From: an uncultured Lachnospiraceae bacterium
GTDB lineage: Bacteria > Bacillota > Clostridia > Lachnospirales > Lachnospiraceae
NCBI GenBank assembly: GCA_947382625.1
Contig: CANDAG010000003.1
Coordinates: 91,751-155,750 of the forward strand
Length of the DNA stretch: 64,000 bases
Reading direction: 5' to 3'
Of the stretch, positions 1-8,184 are shown one piece after another. The position numbers and the translations under genes are program-made. Below the pieces are notes generated by a model that made no database searches, was not told the origin of the DNA, and saw only the letters and a program-made list of their open reading frames with translations. The first letter of the stretch is position 1, and each line of letters begins with the position of its first letter.

Positions 1-1
1 A

Positions 2-1171
2 GAGTATGAAATATCCTTTTATCAGTTAAATGCCGGACAGGAGATCTTCCATCAATTTTTAAACAACGGGGAATATCTGGAATATGAGGAAGACGAATTA
101 CAGTCGATTCTCAGAATCTTTGAAAACCGCACTAAGGAAAGCATAACCATAAATGATATGCAGCATTACAGACAGGTGATCTATGACAATTACCTGGAGG
201 ATATCACTCTTTCCGAAGAGGTAACAAAGTATCTTCAGAATATTACCGAGGGTGCCGGGACAGCTGCGGATAAGCTTAAGGCTATTGAAAGGGAGCTCTC
301 CTCCTTCACCTATACCCGCACACCGGGGCCATTGCCGGAAACCGTCACAAATGCTTCTGATTTTCTGGATTATTTTTTACTTGAAAGCAGGGAAGGGTAT
401 TGTAATTATTTCGCTACCGCCTTTACCCTTCTTGCAAGGGCTCAGGGTATTCCGGCCCGGTTTGTTCAGGGATTTTGCGTCCCCGCTAAAGGCAGATCAG
501 AAACCCTGGTGTATTCCAATATGGCTCACGCCTGGCCGGAAGTGTATTTTGAGGGAATCGGCTGGATCCCCTTTGAACCAACTCCGGGTTATTCCCAGAC
601 ACGTTATGCCTCCTGGGCTGTCAAAAACAGAAACCCGGAAGCCGCCGCCAATTTAAGCGCCCAAATACCGGAAGCTGAATCATCTGAATCAAAAACCTTC
701 AGTCCATCTGAAGTGGAAACGGAAGACCTGCAGAAATCCTCCATTTATCCTGTCACAAACAATATAGGCAGGCTTTTTCAGATCATAGGACTGAGCTTTT
801 TATTTATTTCCGGTATCCTTATCCTTCTGTTGCTGTTTAATTTTCTGATCACCCGGTACAGATATCAGAAAATGCCGATAGAAGCCAAATTTAAAGCAGA
901 GGTTTCCAGAAATCTGAAAATTTTATCCTTTATGGGAATCCGGAGAAAAGAAGAGGAAACCCTGTCGGAATTTAAGGAACGGATGCTGCCTGCTGTGAAT
1001 GAAGCAGAAGCTTTACAATTTTTGGACAGCTATGAGGCTTTCCTTTATGGGAACAGCCTGACAGATCTGCAGACCCTGGAGGAAACCAAAAGGCAGCAGA
1101 CAAAACTTCTCGCATTGCTCAGACAAAAGAAAAAGAGGGTTGCAATCATCATACTCTTCTTTTATTATTAA
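2..1171 (+). CDS. Transglutaminase-like membrane protein, C-terminal part (start is before the window)
   Basis: The reading frame is open from base 2 to the stop at 1169-1171, so the gene enters the window already in progress; 389 residues are visible. Around visible residue 134 lies the catalytic-type Cys (motif EGYCNYFATAF), followed by a His near residue 176 (MAHAWPEVYFEG) and an acidic residue near 192 in WIPFEPTPG. This is the Cys-His-Asp/Glu layout of the transglutaminase-like superfamily in membrane proteins of the TgpA/DUF3488 type. One membrane helix follows (about visible residues 257-283), then a charged cytoplasmic tail resembling DUF4129. In such proteins the catalytic domain is usually outside the cell and several N-terminal helices precede it; those would lie upstream of the window. 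The substrate is unknown. An internal ATG at 158 is not needed as a start because the coding frame continues upstream. Confidence 0.85.
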   Translation, partial: EYEISFYQLNAGQEIFHQFLNNGEYLEYEEDELQSILRIFENRTKESITINDMQHYRQVIYDNYLEDITLSEEVTKYLQNITEGAGTAADKLKAIERELSSFTYTRTPGPLPETVTNASDFLDYFLLESREGYCNYFATAFTLLARAQGIPARFVQGFCVPAKGRSETLVYSNMAHAWPEVYFEGIGWIPFEPTPGYSQTRYASWAVKNRNPEAAANLSAQIPEAESSESKTFSPSEVETEDLQKSSIYPVTNNIGRLFQIIGLSFLFISGILILLLLFNFLITRYRYQKMPIEAKFKAEVSRNLKILSFMGIRRKEEETLSEFKERMLPAVNEAEALQFLDSYEAFLYGNSLTDLQTLEETKRQQTKLLALLRQKKKRVAIIILFFYY

Positions 1172-1233
1172 GATGAATATGCAAACGATAACGATTGCCG
1201 CAAGTCGGCTTACCCAAAAAGGAGGGACAGGAA

Positions 1234-1947
1234 ATGAACATGTTATCGCTCTCAAAGGAGCTTTCAGAAAACGCTTATCCGGGCAGAGGCATTGTGATCG
1301 GAAGATCTGAGGATGGATCGAAGGCGGTGATCGCATACTTTATCATGGGCAGGAGTACCAACAGCCGCAACCGCGTTTTTGTCACCGAAGGAGAAGGTAT
1401 CCGCACGGAGTGTCACGACCCGGCCAAAATGGAAGATCCCAGCCTTGTCATTTATGCACCGGTAAGAGTATCCGGGCACATGACCATCGTCACCAACGGA
1501 GATCAGACAGATACTGTCTATGACGGCCTTCAAAAAGGGCTGACCTTTGAAGAATCTCTGCGCAGTCGTGAATTCGAGCCGGACGGGCCCAATTACACCC
1601 CCAGGATTTCCGGACTGGTATGTGTTAAGGACGGTAATTATGATTATTCCATGTCTATCTTAAAGAGCAATAACGGCAGCCCTGATGCCTGCAACAGATT
1701 TACCTTTTCCTATGAAAATCCTGCTGCCGGAGAGGGACATTTCATTCACACCTACATGCATGACGGCAATCCCCTCCCAAGCTTTGAGGGAGAACCCAAG
1801 CCGGTAAAAATTTCCGGAACCATTGATGAATTTGCAGACCAGCTCTGGAACAGCCTGAACGAGGAGAATAAGGTTTCACTGTTCGTGAGATTTATTAATA
1901 TTGCGGACGGCGGCTATGAGACAAAGATCCTGAACAAAAATAAATAA
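1234..1947 (+). CDS. IMP cyclohydrolase (PurO-like, stand-alone)
   Basis: A 237-residue soluble protein that I recognise as the stand-alone IMP cyclohydrolase family (PF07826 type), which closes FAICAR to IMP in the last step of de novo purine synthesis. The N-terminal stretch NAYPGRGIVIGRSEDGSK and the later MGRSTNSRNRVF are typical of the family. The ATG at 1234 is preferred because AAAAGGAGG ends about ten bases before it; a TTG at 1195 in the same frame would place this ribosome site inside the gene. The next gene supplies the preceding reaction (AICAR formyl transfer), 37 bases downstream on the same strand, so the pair replaces the two domains of a fused PurH. No riboswitch is visible in the 62-base leader. 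Confidence in the family is good; the reaction is inferred from the family and the neighbour. Confidence 0.82.
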   Translation: MNMLSLSKELSENAYPGRGIVIGRSEDGSKAVIAYFIMGRSTNSRNRVFVTEGEGIRTECHDPAKMEDPSLVIYAPVRVSGHMTIVTNGDQTDTVYDGLQKGLTFEESLRSREFEPDGPNYTPRISGLVCVKDGNYDYSMSILKSNNGSPDACNRFTFSYENPAAGEGHFIHTYMHDGNPLPSFEGEPKPVKISGTIDEFADQLWNSLNEENKVSLFVRFINIADGGYETKILNKNK

Positions 1948-1984
1948 CGATTGAACTGTCAACAGATAAAACATGGAGGATAGA

Positions 1985-3163
1985 ATGAACGAAATTCAAC
2001 TTAAATATGGATGTAACCCTAACCAGAAGCCTTCCCGGATCTTCATGGAGGATGGCAAAGACCTTCCCGTCACAGTTTTAAACGGGAAACCGGGGTATAT
2101 TAATTTTCTGGACGCCTTTAACGGATGGCAGCTGGTAAAGGAATTAAAGGAAGCCACCGGGCTCCCTGCTGCCACCTCCTTTAAACACGTTTCTCCTGCC
2201 GGAGCGGCAGTAGGCCTGCCTCTTACCGAAACCCTGGCCAAAATCTACTGGGTGGATGATCTTGGAGAGCTCTCCCCCCTTGCCTGTGCTTATGCAAGAG
2301 CCAGAGGAGCTGACAGAATGTCTTCCTTCGGTGACTTCATTGCTTTATCCGATGTGTGCGATGAAGACACCGCCCGGCTGATCAAAAGAGAGGTCTCTGA
2401 CGGTGTGATCGCACCCGGCTATACAGACAAGGCTTTGGAGCTTTTAAAGGCTAAGAAAAAAGGAAATTATAATGTGATCCAGATCGATCCCTCCTATGAG
2501 CCTGCCCCTATTGAGAGAAAGCAGGTATACGGAATTACCTTTGAACAGGGAAGGAACGAGCTTGATATTGACGGAGATCTTCTCTCCAATATTGTGACCG
2601 AAAATAAAGAGCTTCCCGAATCAGCGCTTATCGATCTGAAGATTGCCCTGATCACTCTGAAATACACCCAGTCCAATTCCGTATGCTATGTGAAGGACGG
2701 GCAGGCCATCGGTATCGGCGCAGGACAGCAGTCCAGAATCCACTGCACCAGACTGGCAGGTCAGAAGGCAGACAACTGGTATCTGCGTCAGGCCCCCCAG
2801 GTGCTTGATCTGCAGTTTCTCGATACACTCGGACGTGCCGACAGGGACAATGCCATCGACGTTTATATCGGGGATGAATATGAGGATGTCTTAAGAGACG
2901 GTGAATGGCAGCAGCGCTTTAAAGTAAAGCCTCCCGTCTTTACCAGGGAAGAAAAAAGAGCCTGGCTTAACGGAAATCAGAATGTGACTCTTGGCTCCGA
3001 CGCTTTCTTTCCCTTCTCTGACAATATTGAGAGGGCACATAAGAGCGGCGTAAAATATATTGCCCAGCCCGGCGGTTCTGTCCGGGATGACCTGGTGATC
3101 GAATGCTGCAATAAATATCAGATGGTAATGGCCTTTACAGGCATCAGACTGTTCCATCACTAG
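1985..3163 (+). CDS. AICAR formyltransferase (PurH C-terminal domain as a separate protein)
   Basis: A 392-residue protein that matches the formyltransferase half of PurH and lacks the N-terminal MGS-like cyclohydrolase domain. Recognisable PurH segments are FKHVSPAGAAVG near residue 60, RGADRMSSFGDF near 105, IGIGAGQQSRIHCTRLAGQK near 240 and the C-terminal SDAFFPFSDNIERA ... AQPGGSVRDD ... MAFTGIRLFHH. It transfers a formyl group from 10-formyl-tetrahydrofolate to AICAR in the cytoplasm. The ATG at 1985 is chosen because GGAGG at 1975-1979 sits five bases before it; the ATG at 1973 overlaps that Shine-Dalgarno. It follows the cyclohydrolase gene closely and is probably co-transcribed with it; a hairpin with an 11-bp stem at 3198-3231 could end the transcript. 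Confidence 0.9.
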   Translation: MNEIQLKYGCNPNQKPSRIFMEDGKDLPVTVLNGKPGYINFLDAFNGWQLVKELKEATGLPAATSFKHVSPAGAAVGLPLTETLAKIYWVDDLGELSPLACAYARARGADRMSSFGDFIALSDVCDEDTARLIKREVSDGVIAPGYTDKALELLKAKKKGNYNVIQIDPSYEPAPIERKQVYGITFEQGRNELDIDGDLLSNIVTENKELPESALIDLKIALITLKYTQSNSVCYVKDGQAIGIGAGQQSRIHCTRLAGQKADNWYLRQAPQVLDLQFLDTLGRADRDNAIDVYIGDEYEDVLRDGEWQQRFKVKPPVFTREEKRAWLNGNQNVTLGSDAFFPFSDNIERAHKSGVKYIAQPGGSVRDDLVIECCNKYQMVMAFTGIRLFHH

Positions 3164-3197
3164 AAGCTTATGTAACTGTTGAATATAGTATAATTTT

Positions 3198-3231
3198 TGA
3201 CAAAAAGGGCAGACTGCTGTCCTTTTTGTCA
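3198..3231 (+). terminator. Hairpin terminator after the purine genes
   Basis: TGACAAAAAGG (3198-3208) pairs perfectly with CCTTTTTGTCA (3221-3231) around a 12-base loop. The descending arm contains five T. It lies 34 bases after the formyltransferase stop and just upstream of the ribosome site of the next small gene, so it could attenuate transcription into that gene instead of fully isolating it. Confidence 0.6.
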
Positions 3232-3249
3232 TTACCAAAGGAGATTATT

Positions 3250-3456
3250 ATGGATTGTGTAGAAGATATCATCAATATGCTTGATTCCATGACACAGGCC
3301 GGAGTCAGCCGCATTAAAGTGGAAGCATCCGACTCCATGGAGGACGGGGCTTCCCGTAAATCCTATCACCATGGACGCTGTGATGTGGGAAGTCCTTTCG
3401 CGACCGGAAAGCTGTTTGATCTGGAAGAGGGGTCTTCTTTCTCAAACGGTCTCTGA
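3250..3456 (+). CDS. Small hypothetical protein (68 residues)
   Basis: I do not recognise this protein. The ATG at 3250 has AAAGGAG at 3237-3243, a good distance for translation. The protein begins with an amphipathic stretch (MDCVEDIINMLDSMTQAG), then a mixed region ending in a polar, Gly/Ser-rich tail with a YHHGRCD segment that carries two His and one Cys. No membrane helix or signal peptide is visible. It is separated from the purine genes by a hairpin and from the convergent ABC permease by a second hairpin at 3477-3511. Ribosome site, codon usage and position between two hairpins support a real gene, but no function can be given. Confidence 0.55.
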   Translation: MDCVEDIINMLDSMTQAGVSRIKVEASDSMEDGASRKSYHHGRCDVGSPFATGKLFDLEEGSSFSNGL

Positions 3457-3476
3457 CAATAATTCTGTTACATCAG

Positions 3477-3511
3477 ACAACGGGCAGTATACTTTACAAA
3501 CTGCCCGTTGT
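3477..3511. terminator. Hairpin between convergent genes
   Basis: ACAACGGGCAGT (3477-3488) pairs perfectly with ACTGCCCGTTGT (3500-3511) around an 11-base loop. It lies between the stop of the small plus-strand gene and the stop of the minus-strand permease gene, and could serve both. The flanking T tracts are weak on both sides. Confidence 0.6.
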
Positions 3512-3547
3512 TAATAATAGGTAACCTTATCTTTTTATTCTGTAAAT

Positions 3548-4378
3548 TTACCCTTTGATTCCTGACATGGCGACGCCTTCTATAAACTGCTTTTGGAAAA
3601 TTGCAAACATGACCAGAAGCGGAAGAACCGCCATCACAGCTCCGGCCATCATTGTGGGATAATCCGTTGCATATTGCCCCTGCATAAAGGATAAACCGGC
3701 AGAAAGCGTCATTTTTTCTGTAGAAGTATTTACGATCAACGGCCACATCAGATCATTCCATGCAAAGCGAAGCGTCAGGATACCAAGCGCTACCAGACCA
3801 GAGCGGATGAGAGGGAGCATGATCCGCGAATAGATCATAAAATGATTACATCCATCCAGTCTTGCTGCATCCTCCAGTTCATCCGGAAGTGCCATAAAAA
3901 ACTGTCTTAAAAGAAATGTACCAAATGCACTAAACAGATTTGGAATAAACAATGCCGGAATTGTATTCAAAAGCCCCATATTTTGAATAATCAGGTACTG
4001 TGGAAGAATAAAAAAGGATGACGGTACCATCAACACTGCCAAAAGTACTGCAAAAATCACGTTTCTTCCGGGAAAATTAATCCTTCCAAATGCATAAGCC
4101 GCCATAGAACACAAAAAAAGCTGCATCACAACCGTAACAACGGCAGAAATGATCGTATTAAGGTACATCCTGGCAAAAGGTATTTTCGTAAAAACATTGG
4201 AATAATTTTCGAACCGCAAAACTGACGGAAAAATCACAGGCGGAACCTTTACTGCTTCTGACTGGCTCTTTAAGGAGGTAAGAAACATCCATATAAACGG
4301 CAGAACTGTGATCAGGATCCCCACTATCAAAACCAGATAGATAATAACATATCCCCATTTAATTTTTCTTTCTCTCAT
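3548..4378 (-). CDS. Carbohydrate ABC importer permease (MalG type)
   Basis: A 276-residue inner-membrane protein with six predicted helices. The EAA loop that contacts the ATPase is at about residues 168-190 (LEDAARLDGCNHFMIYSRIMLPL). This is the second permease of a CUT1-type sugar importer. Its ATG follows AGGAGGAAGGAG and is 11 bases after the stop of the first permease, so the two are translated from one transcript. No ATP-binding subunit is encoded nearby; in Firmicutes such importers usually share a single MsmX/MsmK-type ATPase encoded elsewhere. The sugar cannot be read from the sequence, although the associated YesM/YesN-type regulators are often linked to plant- or host-glycan oligosaccharides. 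Confidence 0.9.
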   Translation of the reverse strand: MRERKIKWGYVIIYLVLIVGILITVLPFIWMFLTSLKSQSEAVKVPPVIFPSVLRFENYSNVFTKIPFARMYLNTIISAVVTVVMQLFLCSMAAYAFGRINFPGRNVIFAVLLAVLMVPSSFFILPQYLIIQNMGLLNTIPALFIPNLFSAFGTFLLRQFFMALPDELEDAARLDGCNHFMIYSRIMLPLIRSGLVALGILTLRFAWNDLMWPLIVNTSTEKMTLSAGLSFMQGQYATDYPTMMAGAVMAVLPLLVMFAIFQKQFIEGVAMSGIKG

Positions 4379-4389
4379 GCTCCTTCCTC

Positions 4390-5286
4390 CTATTCATAAT
4401 TGACCCATTTATTCTGCATCTTCATTTGGAATACCGTAATGACCATAATGATCACAAACAGAAATACTGCCAGCGCAGATGCATATCCTTTTTTCGAATA
4501 TTCAAAAGCATTCCTGTAAAAATAAACTACCATACTCTGAGTTGATTCCATTGCTATGCTGTTTTTGTTTATCATCATATAAATGGTATCAAAAGTCTGG
4601 AATGTTCCTATCAGCGTGGTGATCATTACAAAAAACAGTGTCGGCGTAACCAAAGGCAAAGTTATATGTCTGAACTGATTAATCCCATTAGCCCCATCAA
4701 TAGATGCCGCCTCATAGTAGGATTTTGAAATGCCCTGAATACCGGCCAGCAGAATAATCATATTGTATCCTGTTGTGCTCCACACTGAGACCATGCTGAT
4801 AGATACCAATGCCGTTTTTGTATTACTTAAAAACTGTACGGATTCCAGCCCCAACAGGTTAAGGATATAATTGAGGATTCCATAATCGCCATTGTACATC
4901 CAACGCCAGATCATAGCTATGGCTGCTCCCATGGTAACTGCTGGTATGAAGTAAACCACCCGGAAGAAAGAACGTCCTTTAATCCCTGTATTCAACAGAC
5001 TTGCAAGAACTAAAGAAATAATAAGTACTGCAGGTACAATAATCAGCACATACTTCACCGTATTGCCAAGGGACTGCCACATAACAGGGTCCTGGAACAT
5101 TTTCTGGTAATTCGCGAGTCCTACCCACTTTCTCTTGTTAAATGCACCTACATCATGAAAACTGTCAAAAAATACTTTAAATACAGGGTAAAAATAGAAG
5201 ACACCCAACCCTAAAACCAAAGGTGCGATCATCGCATATCCCCACGCGTATTCTTTGGCATGGCTTTTTTTCTTTCCCCTATTCAT
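4390..5286 (-). CDS. Carbohydrate ABC importer permease (MalF type)
   Basis: A 298-residue membrane protein with six helices and an EAA loop at about residues 191-213 (YEAASIDGANGINQFRHITL). It is the partner of the MalG-type permease that follows. The start is placed at 5286 (MNRGKKKSHAKEYAW) because AAAGGAGG lies just before it; an upstream in-frame ATG at 5346 would run through the hairpin at 5321-5346. The gene is 65 bases downstream of the receptor gene on the same strand, with that hairpin between them. A cytoplasmic N-terminus rich in Lys and Arg precedes the first helix, consistent with the positive-inside rule. Confidence 0.88.
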   Translation of the reverse strand: MNRGKKKSHAKEYAWGYAMIAPLVLGLGVFYFYPVFKVFFDSFHDVGAFNKRKWVGLANYQKMFQDPVMWQSLGNTVKYVLIIVPAVLIISLVLASLLNTGIKGRSFFRVVYFIPAVTMGAAIAMIWRWMYNGDYGILNYILNLLGLESVQFLSNTKTALVSISMVSVWSTTGYNMIILLAGIQGISKSYYEAASIDGANGINQFRHITLPLVTPTLFFVMITTLIGTFQTFDTIYMMINKNSIAMESTQSMVVYFYRNAFEYSKKGYASALAVFLFVIIMVITVFQMKMQNKWVNYE

Positions 5287-5316
5287 CCGCCGCTCCTCCT
5301 TTTCCAATCTGCTTTT

Positions 5317-5346
5317 AAAAATGGGGATGCCGTTCTGCATCCCCAT
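5317..5346 (-). terminator. Intra-operon attenuator between receptor and permease genes
   Basis: On the minus strand ATGGGGATGC and GCATCCCCAT form a perfect 10-bp stem with a six-base loop (5321-5346), followed directly by five T (5321-5317). This is a textbook intrinsic terminator placed after the receptor gene and before the two permease genes. Partial readthrough would give more receptor than permease, the usual stoichiometry for such importers. Confidence 0.75.
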
Positions 5347-5351
5347 AACCG

Positions 5352-6746
5352 TTACTCGTTTGCCAGCACTTCATTCATCTGTTCCGCAACAGCCTCACAG
5401 GCCTCTTTTACATCAACCTCCAGATTAAAAGCTTTCTTAAGGTTATCAGCCTGATACTGTTCCCACTCTGCCGTATTGGCAGATGCCGGATACGCATAAG
5501 AGTATTCTTCAGAAGATTTAATAAAGGACTGAAGATTATAGTTTGTATTTTTGTTTACCCAGCCTTCTGCTGTTCCTTTTAATGCCGGTATAGCAGCACC
5601 TGTCTCTGCTGACAATTCATTAGCTGTCTCTCCTGCCAGAAATTCTACCCATTTCCATGCTGCTTCAGGATTCTTGGTATCCTTGTAAATACAATTTCCC
5701 AGTCCGTGGATAACCGTGGCTTTCTTTCCATTGATGGAAGGCAGCTCCACCACATCAATCTGGTCTTTTAAGTCAGAATCCAAAACCTGAGCCAGGAACC
5801 AGGAACCGCCCCAATACATAGCCAGACGTCCCGAAAGAAACTGAACATTTGCCGCTGTCTCTACCAGAGAAGAAGCACTTGGCGAAACCCCTGCCTTCTG
5901 CAGATCGACCCAGCATTCTACTCCTGCCTGGGTTTCAGGCTGGTCATAACCTGAAGACTTCTTATCAGCAGAAATAATCTCTCCACCTGATGCATAAATT
6001 GTATTATAAATGCCGACCTGGGTATCATAAGGAGCTCCTATCCCATATACGCTTCCATCGTCCTTAGTCAGCTGTTTTGCCATATCTGCCATATCCTCCC
6101 AGGTCCAATCATCTGTCGGATAGGGTACTCCGGCATCGTCAAAAATCTGTTTATTATACCAGACGCCAATGGTATCAAAATCCTTGGGAAGTGCATACTG
6201 TTTTCCATCAATATTGTAAAGGTTTACCAACCCTTCCGGATAATTTGACTTGTCCAGGTCAGAACTTTCCAGCAAATCATCAATCGGCATCAGGATGTCG
6301 CCCTGTGCATATTTCGTAATATTGGGGCCATTCATCCAGAATACATCTGCAATGCTTCCTCCTGTTGCGCCTGCCTCCAGTTTTGTCCAATACTCATCCC
6401 ATACATTAGGCTCCAGTGTGATCTTAATATTCGGATAGAGTTTATTAAACTCTTCTGCACATTTTTCCAGATAACTCTGTTGTGCCGCATCCCAAAAGGC
6501 ATGACGCACTTCTCCGGAAATTGAATTGTCACCGCCAGCTGTTTCATTATCGGAGCTATCTGCCTCCTCATCGACCGAAGTATCCTGATTCTCGTCAGGA
6601 TCAGCATCCGTTGTAATATCCTCTGTCTCCGTATCAGCGCTTCCCGACTCCTTTTCAGATGTCCCGCCGGAATTTCCGCATCCAACCAGGCTCCCCATAA
6701 CCATTATTGCAGCCAGGCCAAGCGCCAACAATTGTTTCTTTTTCAT
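5352..6746 (-). CDS. Extracellular sugar-binding lipoprotein of the ABC importer
   Basis: A 464-residue solute-binding protein of family 1 (CUT1 type). The N-terminus has a Lys-rich start, a hydrophobic helix and a lipobox (GSLVGCG), so Cys near residue 23 would be lipidated. An acidic, Ser/Glu/Asp-rich linker follows to about residue 75, then the mature domain with the family segment AEEFNKLYPNIKITLEPN. AGGGAGGAAG lies just ahead of the ATG. The two permeases follow after an attenuator hairpin. It binds the sugar outside the cell and delivers it to the permeases; the ligand is not predictable here. Confidence 0.9.
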   Translation of the reverse strand: MKKKQLLALGLAAIMVMGSLVGCGNSGGTSEKESGSADTETEDITTDADPDENQDTSVDEEADSSDNETAGGDNSISGEVRHAFWDAAQQSYLEKCAEEFNKLYPNIKITLEPNVWDEYWTKLEAGATGGSIADVFWMNGPNITKYAQGDILMPIDDLLESSDLDKSNYPEGLVNLYNIDGKQYALPKDFDTIGVWYNKQIFDDAGVPYPTDDWTWEDMADMAKQLTKDDGSVYGIGAPYDTQVGIYNTIYASGGEIISADKKSSGYDQPETQAGVECWVDLQKAGVSPSASSLVETAANVQFLSGRLAMYWGGSWFLAQVLDSDLKDQIDVVELPSINGKKATVIHGLGNCIYKDTKNPEAAWKWVEFLAGETANELSAETGAAIPALKGTAEGWVNKNTNYNLQSFIKSSEEYSYAYPASANTAEWEQYQADNLKKAFNLEVDVKEACEAVAEQMNEVLANE

Positions 6747-6789
6747 TGATCTTCCTCCCTTTCCTATGTTTATTTATGAAATTTATCTA

Positions 6790-6818
6790 ATAATATATAT
6801 TCCCGATCTCAAAGTCTA
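6790..6818 (-). promoter_or_regulatory. Possible sigma-A promoter for the sugar importer operon
   Basis: On the minus strand TAGACT and TATTAT are 17 bases apart, placing transcription start about 35-40 bases before the receptor ATG. The -35 matches the consensus at only four of six positions, which fits a promoter needing an activator such as the adjacent YesN-like regulator. This is a weak call. Confidence 0.35.
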
Positions 6819-6872
6819 TCGATATTGTTTACCAAAAACTTGTATTATATTTATTTTGTATAATACGAATGC

Positions 6873-6916
6873 AAAAAGATGACAAATAAATTTTGCTTTA
6901 AGCAATTTATTTGTCA
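6873..6916 (-). terminator. Terminator of the two-component/receptor operon
   Basis: A 13-bp perfect outer stem (TGACAAATAAATT at 6880-6892 pairing with AATTTATTTGTCA at 6904-6916) encloses a GC pair and a small loop. On the minus strand it is followed by five T (6877-6873). It lies 41 bases after the stop of the second receptor gene and separates that operon from the importer operon. Confidence 0.7.
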
Positions 6917-6957
6917 CCTTTGCCGCATTTTGTTATTTATTTACTTTTTCTTGTTAT

Positions 6958-8184
6958 TTATTTACCTTTTTCAATCTCATCTAAAAATTCTTCCAGAGTT
7001 ATCTCCTCTTTCAAAAATCCTGCAATATTCTGACTATAGCCTGCAATCCATCCACTGTTCCATCGATTTACAGGTAATTCCCTGAATTCCTCTGCCTCCA
7101 TTACTACCTGATATGCTTCATAAAGCTCCGGCCGCTCCGCATACACTTCTTCTAAATCAATCCCTGGATTTGACGGAATCTGCCCTGTTTCTTTGAGGAT
7201 TCTTTTTTGTACCGGCTCGCTGAGTATATATTTCAAAAATCGAATGCAGGCCTGGTTTTTCTTTTCATCTCCTGAATTTCCTACAAGATAACCCGTACAG
7301 GCAGACACCATTCCAATTCCATCACCATCTTCCGAAGGAAACGGTGCGTATCCTACTTTCAGATTCTGCTGCAGCATCGGCTGAGCCCACACTCCATTGA
7401 CACAAATTGCCGAATGACCAATATTGAAGCTTCTCATTTTATCCCGATATGCAAAATCCTCATTCTCTACATTAGAAAGCTGTTTCAGCATCTGAAGCTG
7501 TTTCAGAGCCTTCATTAGCTCCTCGTTATCGTCCTTTCCCGGCTCCATGGCGGCATCTGTCAAATGAAGACAGGTCTCCGAATCAAGATGAAGAGGTATC
7601 GTAGATATTTTTTCTTCTTCAGCCCACCGACAGATTCTTTTACAACAGTCAAAAAACTCTTTCCACGTATTTGGCACTGCCTTAATCCCTGCATTCTGAA
7701 AGATTGTTTTATTATACCAATATCCGCTTACCAGAAGTACATCTGAAACTGTATAAAGTTCCCCTTTCTCATTAACCCACTGTTTTAATACAGAAGACGA
7801 GACAGAATCCATTAGTTCCTGATCCGCCTTAATATAGGGCATTAAATTCAGAGCATATCCATAATTCACCATAAAAGGGTAAAGATCATCTTTTCCTTCT
7901 CCTCCGGTAAATATCAGATCAGGAACTTTTCCTACAGCCAGCATATCCCGGGCTTTGGCAACCGCTTTTTCCGATGATGGCATCGAAAGCAGATTCAGTC
8001 GGATATCAGGGTTCTCCTTCTCAAAATCCTGATATATCTGTCTCATTGCCTGATGATCCTCTTCCATGGTTCCCCACCCGTGCAGCAAAGTAATCTCTGT
8101 CAACTCTCTTTTTTCCTTTGCTCCGCATCCCGAACCAAACAGACAAAGAACAGTCAATATCAACGCTCCGTACCTTTTTTTCAT
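6958..8184 (-). CDS. Solute-binding lipoprotein encoded with a two-component system
   Basis: A 408-residue family-1 solute-binding protein. The N-terminus MKKRYGALILTVLCLFGSGCGAK is a lipoprotein signal with the lipid-modified Cys at residue 20. The fold segment FEKENPDIRLNLLSMPSSE is typical of sugar receptors. Its start codon directly abuts the stop of the response regulator (TAG then ATG, no gap), so it is the last gene of the regulator operon, not of the transporter. That position suggests it presents the sugar to the extracellular domain of the YesM-like kinase instead of, or in addition to, the permease. This sensory role is inferred from position only; it could also be a second receptor for the same importer. 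Confidence 0.85.
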   Translation of the reverse strand: MKKRYGALILTVLCLFGSGCGAKEKRELTEITLLHGWGTMEEDHQAMRQIYQDFEKENPDIRLNLLSMPSSEKAVAKARDMLAVGKVPDLIFTGGEGKDDLYPFMVNYGYALNLMPYIKADQELMDSVSSSVLKQWVNEKGELYTVSDVLLVSGYWYNKTIFQNAGIKAVPNTWKEFFDCCKRICRWAEEEKISTIPLHLDSETCLHLTDAAMEPGKDDNEELMKALKQLQMLKQLSNVENEDFAYRDKMRSFNIGHSAICVNGVWAQPMLQQNLKVGYAPFPSEDGDGIGMVSACTGYLVGNSGDEKKNQACIRFLKYILSEPVQKRILKETGQIPSNPGIDLEEVYAERPELYEAYQVVMEAEEFRELPVNRWNSGWIAGYSQNIAGFLKEEITLEEFLDEIEKGK

